Numbered from the stretch's first letter, positions 28,894 through 38,159 are shown. The stretch is DNA of 64,000 nucleotides from Niveispirillum cyanobacteriorum (GCF_002868735.1 NZ_CP025612.1:1182501-1246500); one strand, 5' to 3'. A program made the numbers and translations. The notes: generated by a model from the sequence alone, not told the origin.

Positions 28894-30647
28894 TGTTGCC
28901 CGAGAAACTGACCATCCAGGCCCTGACTGACCTGTATCGCACCGGCAAGGCCAGCCCTGTAACGGTGATCGAGGCGGTATTGGAACGGCTTTCCGCCAAC
29001 CCCGACGCCGCTGCCTGGATCAGCACGGTTCCCGCGGAGCAGTTGCGGGCCGAAGCAGCGGCCCTGGCCGCCGCCGGCTATGATCCGTGCAAGCCACTCT
29101 GGGGCATCCCCTTTGCGGCCAAGGACAATATCGACACTGCCGGCATTCCCACCACGGCCGCGTGCCCGGCCTTTGCCTTTACGCCCGCCACCGACAGCAC
29201 GGTGGTGGCCAAGCTGCGAGCCGCCGGGGCCATTCTGGTGGGCAAGACCAATCTGGACCAATTCGCCACCGGCCTGAACGGCACGCGCAGCCCGTATGGG
29301 GCCCCTCGCTGTGTGTTTGATACGGACTATATTTCTGGCGGGTCCAGTTCCGGGTCGGCGGTGGTGGTGGCGCGGGGACAGGTGGCCTTTGCACTGGGCA
29401 CCGACACGGCGGGGTCGGGCCGGGTTCCGGCTTCCTTCAACGATCTGGTGGGGATCAAGCCTAGCAAGGGCCTGCTCTCCACCAGCGGCCTGGTGCCCGC
29501 CTGCCGTTCGCAGGATTGCATCACGGTCCTGGCCCATGACGTGGCCGATGGTGATCTGGTTCGCCGCGTAGCGGAAGGGTTCGATGCCGCCGATCCGTTC
29601 TCCCGCGCGCCCCAGGCCCGGCCCCTACGCCTGTCCGGCTTCCGCTTTGGCGTCCTCACGGGGGCGGAGAAGGAATTTCTCGGCGATCACGCGGCCGAGG
29701 CGCTGTACGACGCGGCGGTGGAACGGCTGGTGTCATTGGGTGGCACGGCGGTGCCGTTTGATTACAAGCCGCTGCGCGAATGCGCCCATCTGCTCTATGG
29801 CGGCCCCTGGGTGGCCGAGCGTCTGGCCGCGATTGAGGAGTTTTTTGAAGGGCAGGCCGATGCCATGGACCCGACGGTGCGCAGCATCGTCGCCGGTGCC
29901 CAGGGCAAAACCGCGGTAGAGGCGTTTGTCGGCCAATATTCGCTCGCCTTCTATGCCCAGGAGATCGCGCGCCTATGGTGCAATGTCGATCTGCTGCTGC
30001 TGCCGACCACACCCACGATCTACACGGTCGCCGACATGCTGGCCGATCCGATACGGCTGAACAGCAATCTGGGCCGCTACACCAATTTTGTGAACCTGCT
30101 GGATTGCGCGGCGGTGGCCGTGCCCGCCGGGTTCCGCCCCAATGGCCTGCCCTTCGGCGTTACGCTGATCGGGCCTGCCTTCACCGATACCGGCTTGGCC
30201 GTGCTGGCCAGCCGCCTGCATGGCAAGGGAGAGATCATGCCGACCATACCTGACGACTGGCTGCCCATCGTGGTGGTTGGTGCCCATCTGTCCGGCATGC
30301 CGCTGAACCATGAGCTGACCAGCGTTGGCGGGGTGAAGCTGGGCGATGTCCGCACTGCCCCGGATTATCGCTTCTATACACTGGCCGGGACCGTGCCGCC
30401 CAAGCCCGGTTTGGTGCGCGAGCCGGGCTTTGCCGGGCCGGGGATCGCGGCGGAGGAATGGGCATTGCCCCCTGCTGCCTTCGGCCAATTCGTCGCCCGC
30501 ATCCCCGCCCCGCTGGGTGTGGGCAAGGTGACGCTGGATGATGGCCGTCAGGTCACCTGTTTCTTGTGCGAAAGCCACGCCCTGGCCGGTGCCACCGACA
30601 TCACCCCATTCGGCGGCTGGCGGGCCTATCGCGCCAGTCTGGGATAG
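28893..30647 (+). CDS. atzF: Allophanate hydrolase
   Basis: A 584-aa enzyme that hydrolyses allophanate to ammonia and CO2, the last step of the guanidine/urea-carboxylase route. The N-terminal amidase-signature domain shows PFAAKDNIDTAG with the catalytic Lys, YISGGSSSGSAVVVA with the cis-Ser, and DTAGSGRVPASFNDLVGIKPS with the nucleophile Ser. The C-terminal 120 residues (LSGMPLNHELTSVGG onward) are the second domain of AtzF-type enzymes. It is the last gene of the operon, overlapping the carboxylase stop by one base (TGATG). A weak 5-bp hairpin at 30663-30677 may end transcription. Confidence 0.94.
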   Translation: MLPEKLTIQALTDLYRTGKASPVTVIEAVLERLSANPDAAAWISTVPAEQLRAEAAALAAAGYDPCKPLWGIPFAAKDNIDTAGIPTTAACPAFAFTPATDSTVVAKLRAAGAILVGKTNLDQFATGLNGTRSPYGAPRCVFDTDYISGGSSSGSAVVVARGQVAFALGTDTAGSGRVPASFNDLVGIKPSKGLLSTSGLVPACRSQDCITVLAHDVADGDLVRRVAEGFDAADPFSRAPQARPLRLSGFRFGVLTGAEKEFLGDHAAEALYDAAVERLVSLGGTAVPFDYKPLRECAHLLYGGPWVAERLAAIEEFFEGQADAMDPTVRSIVAGAQGKTAVEAFVGQYSLAFYAQEIARLWCNVDLLLLPTTPTIYTVADMLADPIRLNSNLGRYTNFVNLLDCAAVAVPAGFRPNGLPFGVTLIGPAFTDTGLAVLASRLHGKGEIMPTIPDDWLPIVVVGAHLSGMPLNHELTSVGGVKLGDVRTAPDYRFYTLAGTVPPKPGLVREPGFAGPGIAAEEWALPPAAFGQFVARIPAPLGVGKVTLDDGRQVTCFLCESHALAGATDITPFGGWRAYRASLG

Positions 30648-30777
30648 GCCCCTGCCAGATACCCGCAAAATCTGCGGCAATCTTGTCCGCTGTCTCTTCG
30701 CTATATCCTGTCCCCGGCACGGGCCATTCTGGCCTCAACGGCGGCATCTGACCGCTGCGTGAATGGGGACAGGAAAC

Positions 30778-32943
30778 ATGGCCAAGACAAGCGCGTGGAA
30801 TGCCGCCTATATGGCGGGGCTTCTGACCGGCATCGCGGTTCTGCCCGTTTGGGCACAGGAGACGGGCCAGGACGAGACGCTGGCCCTGGAGGAGATTGTG
30901 GTGACCGCCCGGCGGTCGGCGGAACGGCTGCAGGATGCGCCGGTCGCGGTAACCGCCCTGTCAGCAGATGCGCTGGATAGGCTGGGGGCATCCGACCTGG
31001 GCGACCTGCAGGCCGCCGTGCCCAACCTCACCCTGCATGAGGGCGACGCCTCCAACGCCGTCGTCTATATCCGGGGCGTGGGGCAGATCGACAGCCTGGC
31101 CTTTGCCGATCCCGGCGTCGGCATCTATCTGGATGATGTCTATCTGGGTCGTGCCCAGGGTGCCTTCCTGGATGTGTTCGATACGGAGCGGGTGGAGGTG
31201 CTGCGCGGGCCGCAGGGCACGCTCTATGGCCGCAATACCATTGGCGGCGCTGTAAAATTCGTCTCCAAACAGCCCGATGACCGCACCGCCGCCAGTGTCG
31301 AGGCCACAATCGGCGATTATGACCGCCGCGACGTGAAGGCCTCCGTCCGCGGTCCCTTAATCCCTGAAATGCTGGCCGGCAGTGCCGCCATCGCCTACCT
31401 GTCGCGCGATGGCTATGCCAAAAATTCAGTGGGTGGCAAGGATGATGGCGATCAGGAGACCTTTGCCTGGCGTCTGGGCCTGAAGGCCACGCCCAATGAC
31501 CGGCTGACCATCAGCCTGTCTGCGGATGGTTCCGATGACCGCCCCGACACCTCGCGCACCCCGGCCCGCGCCACCGCCGTTTTCACTACCCCGCCCAATG
31601 CTGATCCGTTCAAGGTCGATGCCGATTTCAACGGGTTGAACAAGCTGTCGGTGCGCGGTGTCGCCGCCCATATCGACTGGGACGCCAGCGATGCTGTCAG
31701 CCTGAAATCCATCACAGCCTACCGGACCATGGATTACGAGACGCATCTGGACCTGGATGCCACGGCTGCCGCCATTTTCGGCGTCTTCGTGGATGAGGCG
31801 CAGAATCAGTTCAGCCAGGAATTCCAGGCCAGTGTGCGGACGGACCGGTTCGACGGCGTTTTCGGCCTCTATTACTTCCGCGAACATGACGAGACCGAAA
31901 GCGGTCTTGCCGGCCCTGTCATCAGCCTCGTCACCAACTCCCTGAACGATCAGACCAACCGCTCCTATGCCGCCTATGGCCAGGGCAGCTATCACGTCTC
32001 CAACGCCCTGTCGCTGACCGCCGGCCTTCGGTATACGTATGAGAAGAAGGATTTCGACCGTATCCAGGAATTCTTCGCGGCGACATCCCCCATTCCACCG
32101 GCATTGGGCACTGGCCTGCGGATCACGGATGTGAAGACGGGCGATAACTGGTCCTCGCTGTCGCCCAAGCTGGGCCTGGATTACAAGATCAATGACGATG
32201 TCATGGCCTATGCCAGTGCGGCGCGCGGGTTCAAGAGCGGCGGCTTCGATGGTCGTTCCAACAATCCGGCCCAGGCCGTGGCGTATGATCCGGAGACCAT
32301 GTGGTCCTATGAGCTCGGCTTGAAGTCCAGCCTGCTCGACCGCCGCATGACCTTGAATCTGGCCGGCTTCTACAACGACTACAAGGATTTGCAGCTGTCC
32401 AGCTTCGTCGCCGACAGCACGGGCGGCTTCGCGGCCCTGTTCACCAATGCTGGCGCCGCCACCACAAAAGGGCTGGAGCTGGAACTGACGGCGCGGGCCA
32501 CGCAGGACCTGACCCTGTCCGCCACCGCCGCCTGGCTGGATGCGCAGTATGATGAATATAAGGGGCCGGGCGGCGCTGACATTGCCCACCTGCGCACGCC
32601 CGTGAATTCCCCGGAATGGAACTTCCGCCTGGGTGCCAACTGGCAGCGGGAAGTGGGTGATGCCGGTCGGGTGATCGTCGATGGCGATCTCTCCTACCGC
32701 TCCAAGACCTATCCCACCGTCAGCAGCAGCGAAGTGCTGGCCCAGTCCGGCTACGCCCTGCTGAATGCTCAAGTAGCCTTTCAAACGGCGGATGAGCATT
32801 GGACCGCGACCTTCGGCGTCCGCAACATCGCCGACAAGAAATATGTCAGCCATGGCTTCGACCTTTCAGACAGCCTGGGTTACCAGCTCGCCTATTACGG
32901 CGCGCCGCGCACCTGGTCGCTGGGCCTGAAGTACCGCTACTGA
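30778..32943 (+). CDS. TonB-dependent outer-membrane receptor
   Basis: A 721-aa TonB-dependent receptor. A signal peptide ends near PVWAQE, followed by the TonB box-like EEIVVTARRSAERLQDAPV, the plug domain (VYIRGVGQID, VEVLRGPQGTLYGRNTIGGA) and a 22-strand barrel ending in LGLKYRY. The style is that of receptors abundant in sphingomonads and related groups, which import varied organic compounds; the ligand is unknown. The ATG at 30778 has AGGAAAC upstream. An esterase gene begins 16 nt downstream, so ligand uptake and hydrolysis are probably linked. Confidence 0.92.
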   Translation: MAKTSAWNAAYMAGLLTGIAVLPVWAQETGQDETLALEEIVVTARRSAERLQDAPVAVTALSADALDRLGASDLGDLQAAVPNLTLHEGDASNAVVYIRGVGQIDSLAFADPGVGIYLDDVYLGRAQGAFLDVFDTERVEVLRGPQGTLYGRNTIGGAVKFVSKQPDDRTAASVEATIGDYDRRDVKASVRGPLIPEMLAGSAAIAYLSRDGYAKNSVGGKDDGDQETFAWRLGLKATPNDRLTISLSADGSDDRPDTSRTPARATAVFTTPPNADPFKVDADFNGLNKLSVRGVAAHIDWDASDAVSLKSITAYRTMDYETHLDLDATAAAIFGVFVDEAQNQFSQEFQASVRTDRFDGVFGLYYFREHDETESGLAGPVISLVTNSLNDQTNRSYAAYGQGSYHVSNALSLTAGLRYTYEKKDFDRIQEFFAATSPIPPALGTGLRITDVKTGDNWSSLSPKLGLDYKINDDVMAYASAARGFKSGGFDGRSNNPAQAVAYDPETMWSYELGLKSSLLDRRMTLNLAGFYNDYKDLQLSSFVADSTGGFAALFTNAGAATTKGLELELTARATQDLTLSATAAWLDAQYDEYKGPGGADIAHLRTPVNSPEWNFRLGANWQREVGDAGRVIVDGDLSYRSKTYPTVSSSEVLAQSGYALLNAQVAFQTADEHWTATFGVRNIADKKYVSHGFDLSDSLGYQLAYYGAPRTWSLGLKYRY

Positions 32944-32959
32944 GGGGGAGTGGCCAATC

Positions 32960-33907
32960 GTGACGCTGGACCCGCAGTCCCTCACCCTTCTTGAAAGCTT
33001 CCGGCAGGCTGGCGGCACCGCCATCGATGATATCGACATGGCCAGCGCCCGGCGCGATTACGACCTGCTGTTCACACAGCTGGGCGGGCCGGTGGCGGAT
33101 GATGTCACCATCCGGATGGAAGGGGTGCCCCTGGTCGACCATCCCCTGCCGCTGCGGATTTACCGTCCGCAATCGGTCCGGGGGCCAGCACCGGCGCTGC
33201 TGTTCTTCCATGGCGGCGGCTGGTCCATGGGCGGCCTGCCCTGCTATGACGCCCCGCTGTCGCATCTGGCGGCGCGAAGCGGGTTCATCATCGCCAGCGT
33301 CGGCTACCGTCTGGCCCCGGAAAACCCCTTCCCCGCCCCGCTGGAAGATGCACTGAACAGCACCCGCTGGGCCCTGTCCCGGATCGGGGATCATGGCGGG
33401 GACCCAACCCGGCTGCTGATCGGCGGCGACAGTGCCGGTGGCACCTTGGCCGCTGCCGTCTGTCAACTTCTCTGCCCGACGGAGCGGCGCCCCAGGGGCC
33501 AGGTGCTGTTCTATCCCGTGCTGACCCTGGCCGATGGCGATCCACGCCTCACCTCCCGGCAGACCAACGGCAATGGTGAGTATTTCCTGTCGCGGGAGGG
33601 TATTGCCTGGGCCAAGGGCAATTACCTGACCGATCCAGGTCTGGCCTTCCTGCCGGCTGTATCCCCCCTGCTGGCGCCCGATCTGCGCGGCTTGCCGCCA
33701 GCCCTGCTGCTGACGGGTGGATATGATCCACTGCATGATGAGGCCGCACTCTACGCGTCGCGCCTGCGCGATGCCGGCGTCGCAGTAGAGCACCTGACCT
33801 ACCCCGGCACGTTTCATGGATTCCTATCTTTTGGCGGCGTGCTGGATATCGCGGGACAGGCCGTTGGCGATACAGCGGAACGGATGCGCCGCATGGTACA
33901 GACTTAA
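32960..33907 (+). CDS. Alpha/beta hydrolase, HSL (family IV) esterase
   Basis: A 315-aa alpha/beta hydrolase of the hormone-sensitive-lipase branch. The oxyanion motif FFHGGGWSMGG, nucleophile elbow GGDSAGGTLAA, catalytic Asp region GGYDPLHDEA and His region TFHGFLSFG are all intact. No signal peptide, so it acts in the cytoplasm, probably on ester substrates brought in through the preceding receptor. It starts with GTG behind GAGGGGGAG, 16 nt after the receptor gene. Confidence 0.88.
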   Translation: MTLDPQSLTLLESFRQAGGTAIDDIDMASARRDYDLLFTQLGGPVADDVTIRMEGVPLVDHPLPLRIYRPQSVRGPAPALLFFHGGGWSMGGLPCYDAPLSHLAARSGFIIASVGYRLAPENPFPAPLEDALNSTRWALSRIGDHGGDPTRLLIGGDSAGGTLAAAVCQLLCPTERRPRGQVLFYPVLTLADGDPRLTSRQTNGNGEYFLSREGIAWAKGNYLTDPGLAFLPAVSPLLAPDLRGLPPALLLTGGYDPLHDEAALYASRLRDAGVAVEHLTYPGTFHGFLSFGGVLDIAGQAVGDTAERMRRMVQT

Positions 33908-34026
33908 ATTGTAATTCACAGTCATCGCATAGCACCGGATAGTTCTACAGACTGGAAGCAAGGCAAGTTCCATTCACATGACTTTGGGGATTGAGTGATT
34001 GAGGCTGTATCGGGCACGCCAATCCG

Positions 34027-34085
34027 ATTTGTGATCCAAGGGTCTGGGCGTCTAAATGCCCGCAACGTTTCCGGCGATCACAAAT
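34027..34085. terminator. Inverted repeat between convergent hydrolase genes
   Basis: ATTTGTGATC (34027-34036) and its exact complement GATCACAAAT (34076-34085) flank a 39-nt interior that can itself pair GGGC with GCCC. It sits between two convergent genes, 6 nt before the stop of the minus-strand gene, so a shared terminator or stabilising structure is likely. The rest of the 184-nt gap shows nothing else. Confidence 0.4.
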
Positions 34086-34091
34086 GCACAA

Positions 34092-35477
34092 CTAACCACC
34101 CGCCCCTAGCGCCTTCCAGGCCCGGTCCAAAATTGGCGCCGCTTTCAGCCAATACCAAGTCTCTGCCTGCAGCCGATTCGGCCCCGGCAGCACACCGTTG
34201 CCGGGGGCAAATAGGTGGCTGTCGCGCGCCTGTTGCCACGCCGCAAGCAGATGGCCGCCGCCTTCCACGGGGTGCAGGTCCAGAGGTGGTTCGGTGATGC
34301 CGGAATGCAGGGCCAGGCGCGTTGCCAGCCCTGGATGCCTCCTCGCCAGCAGTGACGCGACAGCCGCGCCATAGCCCCAGCCCTCCACCTCTCCCCCTGT
34401 CCATCCACGTGTGGTCAGCAGGCCGGCGATGGCATCGGCCATGGCGGCAAGATCGCCGGGATCTGCCACCGCCTCACTGTCGCCCATGCCAGGCAGGTCG
34501 GGGGCCAGCCAGGCACCGGCGGATGGCGGGGGCAGCAGACTGCCAGCCCCGCCCAGATCATGCAGGCGCAGACAGGGCGCGCCCTGACCGCCGGCCACCC
34601 AGGCGATGCCATCCGTCACGCCCCGCGCCGTGAAGTCAGGAACCGCCGGTGCCGGTTCGACAGGCAGGTGTCCGCGCAGAAAGCCGGTGACGACATCCCA
34701 GGCGGCGGTGCGGTTGGGGGCCGTCCCCGTCGTGACACCGCACGGCAAAGGCGGCAGTTTCGACAGGTAGCGGTGCAACGGATCATCCTGTGCGGCGAAC
34801 AGCAGCGCCGGAACCGTCAGGGTTGCCATGTCCGCCGCCGGGCGATAGGACAGCGCCGCCTCATACCCGGTGCGGTAGCTGTCACCGGCCCGCAGAAATT
34901 CCATGATCTGATCATGGATGCGGGTGAGGTCCGGCTTTGGCCGGGACAGCCGGGCCGAGGGGTCGCGGCGATACCAGGGGAAGAAGATGCCCTGATCGCG
35001 GATGCGGTGCCAAGCCCAGGCCAGATGCCCGCCATCCCATTGCGGATGAAAGGCAGGCAGGTAGTTGGCCAGCAGGTCCGCCCTTTCCGGCTCCTCCATC
35101 AACATAAAGCCATCGACGACAAGGCCAGAGACGCGGTGCGGGTACAGGACGGCAAAACGATTGGCGATGCAGGCACCGGTGTGGAAGCCATAGAATGCCG
35201 CGCTGGTGAGGCCCAGCGCGTCCATCAAACGGTCCACACCATCGGCAAACCGGTCAACCGTGGCCGGCCCTGGCGGCAACGGGTCGGAAAGGCCGAAACC
35301 GGGATTATCGGGCGCGATCACCGTGGCAAAAGGTGCCATCGCCTGCATCAGGGGCAGCAGTTCGGCACTGTCGCGCGGTGACTGGTGCAGGGCCAGCAGC
35401 ACCGGCCCCTGCCCCGCCCGCCGGTAATGGACCAGCCGCCCGTCAACCTTGATGAAGTGCCGCGTTACCCTGGTCAT
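34092..35477 (-). CDS. Two-domain alpha/beta-hydrolase-fold protein lacking a Ser nucleophile
   Basis: A 461-aa protein with two successive alpha/beta-hydrolase-like halves. The first (about 1-265) opens HFIKVDGRLVHYRRAGQGP and has LLALHQSPRDSAELLPLM and IAPDNPGFGLSDP. Its elbow is FYGFHTGACIANRF, putting His99 where Ser, Cys or Asp is expected. The second half (about 285-455) has WLAPDLPGMGDSEA and GWGYGAAVAS, where Tyr takes that place. No convincing catalytic His follows either. It may be a pseudo-enzyme, a binding protein or a non-hydrolytic lyase. The ATG at 35477 has GGGAGG upstream. It is divergent from the methyltransferase gene. Confidence 0.8.
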   Translation of the reverse strand: MTRVTRHFIKVDGRLVHYRRAGQGPVLLALHQSPRDSAELLPLMQAMAPFATVIAPDNPGFGLSDPLPPGPATVDRFADGVDRLMDALGLTSAAFYGFHTGACIANRFAVLYPHRVSGLVVDGFMLMEEPERADLLANYLPAFHPQWDGGHLAWAWHRIRDQGIFFPWYRRDPSARLSRPKPDLTRIHDQIMEFLRAGDSYRTGYEAALSYRPAADMATLTVPALLFAAQDDPLHRYLSKLPPLPCGVTTGTAPNRTAAWDVVTGFLRGHLPVEPAPAVPDFTARGVTDGIAWVAGGQGAPCLRLHDLGGAGSLLPPPSAGAWLAPDLPGMGDSEAVADPGDLAAMADAIAGLLTTRGWTGGEVEGWGYGAAVASLLARRHPGLATRLALHSGITEPPLDLHPVEGGGHLLAAWQQARDSHLFAPGNGVLPGPNRLQAETWYWLKAAPILDRAWKALGAGG

Positions 35478-35582
35478 CAACGCCTCCCGATCCTGGCAGG
35501 CCGGGATCATGGGATCGGGCGGAACGGTTGGTCCAGGTGGCCCCAGCCCCCTTGTCCGCAGGGCGGGCAGATGCCCTACCAT

Positions 35583-35590
35583 CCACGTGG
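35583..35590. promoter_or_regulatory. Palindrome in the divergent hydrolase/methyltransferase region
   Basis: CCACGTGG lies near the middle of the 215-nt divergent region. It is a candidate operator by symmetry and position only; an 8-bp palindrome can arise by chance in GC-rich DNA. Confidence 0.2.
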
Positions 35591-35692
35591 TGGAGATTTG
35601 GGATCGGACATGCGGCAGACGGTCGACATGAACCGTACAGTCCACCCCAACCGGATACGGTGATGCGACGCGCGGCAGGAGGGTGCAAGGAT

Positions 35693-36922
35693 ATGGACGG
35701 TTCAGGCAAACCGGAACGGGATCGCGATGCGGCCCTGCTGGCCGCCTATGACGGCCCGCCCGATTACCGTGCGGTCGGCCGCCACGGCATCTTCCCAGAG
35801 ATGACGCATGACGAGATCGAGCGTTTCAACTTCCTGGCCCATATGAACCGGCATCTGGCCAGCCGCGTGCTACCCGGCGTGAAGACGGCGTTCGAGACGC
35901 GTGTGGCGCCGGGCAAGGAGTTCACAGACCGGCAGCAGGTGCGCCGCGCCCTGGCGCGCGATCCCTTTTGGCAGGTATGGTCGGCACTGCGCCGGAACAC
36001 CATGGAAATGCGACAGCAGGCGGGACGCTGGGTCACCCTGCGCCAGCGGGAAGAGCTGGCGGCCCGTGCCGCGGCCCTGACTGACGGTGATCCGCGCCTG
36101 ACGCTGGACCCGTCGCTGCCCCTGCCCCGCTATGTCGCGGCCATCGACCATCATTGCATGCCCGGCAGCTATCACACCGAATATAGTCCCGGCGACGTTG
36201 CCAATGCCGCCAATTATGATTGCGGGTTGTTCGCGACGACTGGTGGGATGCTGGGCCAATGGTCGGATGGTGGCGGTCAGGCGGTGACCGCCTGGGTCCG
36301 TAAAAACCTGCCGGACTTCAAGCCAAAACGTATTCTTGATCTGGGTTGCGGCCTGGGCCATAGCGTTCTGCCGCTGGCACAGAATTTTCCCGACGCGGAG
36401 GTGGTGGCCGTGGATGTCGGCGCGCCGATGCTACGTTATGGTCTGGCCCGCGCTAAAAGCCTGAATGTGGACAATATCCGCTTCGTGCAGGCCAATGTCG
36501 AAAGCCTGCCCCAGTTCGCCGATGGCAGCTTCGACTGGGTGCAGACAACCATGTTCCTGCATGAAACCAGCTACAGCTCCATGCAGCGCATCTTCAAGGA
36601 GACGCACCGTCTGCTGGCGCCGGGTGGGATCGTCCTGCATGTCGAACAGCCGCAATATTCCCCCCAGATGCCGCTGTTCGAACAGGCGATGCGCGATTGG
36701 GACGCGTTTTATAATGCAGAACCGTTCTGGACAAAGATGCATGAGGCGGACCTGGATACCTGGATGGTGCAGGCCGGCTTCGCGCGTGAAAGCCTGATCC
36801 ATGGCGGGGTTACCGCCGTGGTGGACAAGACCATCTTCCCCGACGCCGCCGAAAGCGAGGGCGAGGATTATGGCCGCAAGGCGGCCTGGCACGTTGTGGG
36901 TGCCCGCAAGGAGTTTGCGTGA
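35693..36922 (+). CDS. Class I SAM-dependent methyltransferase with N-terminal extension
   Basis: A 409-aa protein. The C-terminal half (about 210-360) is a Methyltransf_11-type Rossmann fold: motif I ILDLGCGLGHSVLPLA, motif II acidic residue in VVAVDVGAPML, and FDWVQTTMFLHE as motif IV-like. The N-terminal 200 residues (FPEMTHDEIERFNFLAHMNRHL...) have no motif I know and may be a substrate-binding or dimerisation domain. The ATG at 35693 has GGAGGG nine nt upstream; an ATG at 35663 is an alternative. Its stop overlaps the next start (TGATG), so the three genes are translationally coupled. Confidence 0.85.
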   Translation: MDGSGKPERDRDAALLAAYDGPPDYRAVGRHGIFPEMTHDEIERFNFLAHMNRHLASRVLPGVKTAFETRVAPGKEFTDRQQVRRALARDPFWQVWSALRRNTMEMRQQAGRWVTLRQREELAARAAALTDGDPRLTLDPSLPLPRYVAAIDHHCMPGSYHTEYSPGDVANAANYDCGLFATTGGMLGQWSDGGGQAVTAWVRKNLPDFKPKRILDLGCGLGHSVLPLAQNFPDAEVVAVDVGAPMLRYGLARAKSLNVDNIRFVQANVESLPQFADGSFDWVQTTMFLHETSYSSMQRIFKETHRLLAPGGIVLHVEQPQYSPQMPLFEQAMRDWDAFYNAEPFWTKMHEADLDTWMVQAGFARESLIHGGVTAVVDKTIFPDAAESEGEDYGRKAAWHVVGARKEFA

Positions 36923-37275
36923 TGTCGATCCAGAAGGCACTGGCCGAGGCGTCGGCCAAACCGAAGGGCAAACGCCCGCGTTTCCTGGAAAGCTGGGAGG
37001 CGGAACGCGCGCTGGCGGTCGCCATGTCGCTGGCCGGCGAACTGGTGGTGACCCGCCAGCGCCTGGACACGCTGGAACGGCTGCTGGCGGCCAAGGGCAT
37101 CGTCAGCCGGGCAGAGATCGACAGCTTCGCCCCCAGCAAGGCGGAAGCCGCCGAGCGCGGCCTGTGGAACCAGGAGTTCCTGGCTCGCGTCCTGCGTGTG
37201 GTGCAGCAGGAGGCGGAGGCCATTTCCGCCAGCGATGACAGCAGTGAGAACATCGCCGAGGAACTGGCCCGATGA
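36922..37275 (+). CDS. Small helical protein of unknown function
   Basis: A 117-aa protein of unknown function. It is almost entirely helical by composition. The central segment AVAMSLAGELVVTRQRLDTLERLLAAKG (split over about 33-60) has heptad-like Leu/Val spacing that suggests a short coiled coil. Residues SWEAERALAV and WNQEFLARVLRVVQQE are the other conserved-looking parts. No signal peptide or membrane segment. It is coupled to the methyltransferase by a TGATG junction and to the VOC gene by a 4-nt overlap, so it is probably a partner or accessory subunit of one of them. Confidence 0.7.
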   Translation: MSIQKALAEASAKPKGKRPRFLESWEAERALAVAMSLAGELVVTRQRLDTLERLLAAKGIVSRAEIDSFAPSKAEAAERGLWNQEFLARVLRVVQQEAEAISASDDSSENIAEELAR

Positions 37276-38159
37276 AACTGTTGCGCGCCGCCACCCTGAC
37301 GGTGACTGACCCGGAAGCCAGCGCCGCGCGGTATGTGCAGTGGCTGGATTACGGCATTGTCGAGCGTGGCACCCTGCCCGCCGACCTCGCCGCCGCTTGG
37401 GGCTGTCCCGCCAGTGCCGGCCGCGCCTATCTGGTCCTGCAACCCGCCAGCGGAGCGGAGGTGTTCGTGCGCTTCTTGGCAGGCGATCCGGTCGACAGCT
37501 ATCGACCGCTGCGCACCCATGGCTGGGCCGCCCTGGAAATCTGTGTGCAGGATGTCATGGCGGTAAATGAACGGATGCTACACAGCCCGTTTGAGATCAT
37601 CGGCCCGCCGCGCCTCAATACCGGGCTGCCCACCATCCATCCAATGCAAGTGAAGGGCCCGGACGGGGAGATTGTCTATCTGACGCAGATCAACGGCGAC
37701 CTGCCGGCCTTTGATCTACCGCGTGCCGAGAGCCTGATCGACCGGCTGTTTATCCTTGTCCTGGCCTGTTCCGATATGGAAGCCAGCATCAGATGGTTTG
37801 AAGAAACCACGGGCCTGCGCCTTGGGGAACGGATGGACATTCCCTACACGATGCTGGCTAATGCCTTCAGCCTTCCCCTGGATCAGCGGCACCGGATCGC
37901 CACCCTGGTGGATGACCGCGATATCTTCCTGGAACTGGATCAATATCCGCCAGCGGCGACACCGCGCGACCGGCATGAAGGGCAGTTGCCGCCCGGTATC
38001 GCCATCTGCACCCTGTCGCATCCCGACCTGTCGGCGGTGAAGGGCGAATGGATCACCCCGCCCGCCCGCCGCGATGGCGCAATTTATGCCGGCCGCCTGT
38101 CCGGTACAATGCGCGCACCGGATGGAAGCCTGCTGGAGCTGGTGCAGTTGCCGGCATAA
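37272..38159 (+). CDS. Two-domain VOC (glyoxalase/dioxygenase fold) protein
   Basis: A 295-aa protein with two vicinal-oxygen-chelate halves. The first starts LRAATLTVTDPEASAARYVQWLDYGIVERG. The second starts LFILVLACSDMEASIRWFEETTGLRLGERMD and ends RAPDGSLLELVQLP with the usual terminal metal-ligand Glu. In the first half GPDGEIVYLTQI supplies a matching Glu. Whether a full metal site exists is unclear, as the first-strand His is missing in both halves. Members include lyases, isomerases and extradiol dioxygenases. It is the last gene of the methyltransferase operon. Confidence 0.82.
   Translation: MKLLRAATLTVTDPEASAARYVQWLDYGIVERGTLPADLAAAWGCPASAGRAYLVLQPASGAEVFVRFLAGDPVDSYRPLRTHGWAALEICVQDVMAVNERMLHSPFEIIGPPRLNTGLPTIHPMQVKGPDGEIVYLTQINGDLPAFDLPRAESLIDRLFILVLACSDMEASIRWFEETTGLRLGERMDIPYTMLANAFSLPLDQRHRIATLVDDRDIFLELDQYPPAATPRDRHEGQLPPGIAICTLSHPDLSAVKGEWITPPARRDGAIYAGRLSGTMRAPDGSLLELVQLPA

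Noticed and set aside
30663-30677. CCGCA/TGCGG hairpin after allophanate hydrolase as a terminator
   Set aside because: Only 5 bp with no T-run, so too weak to list as a terminator.
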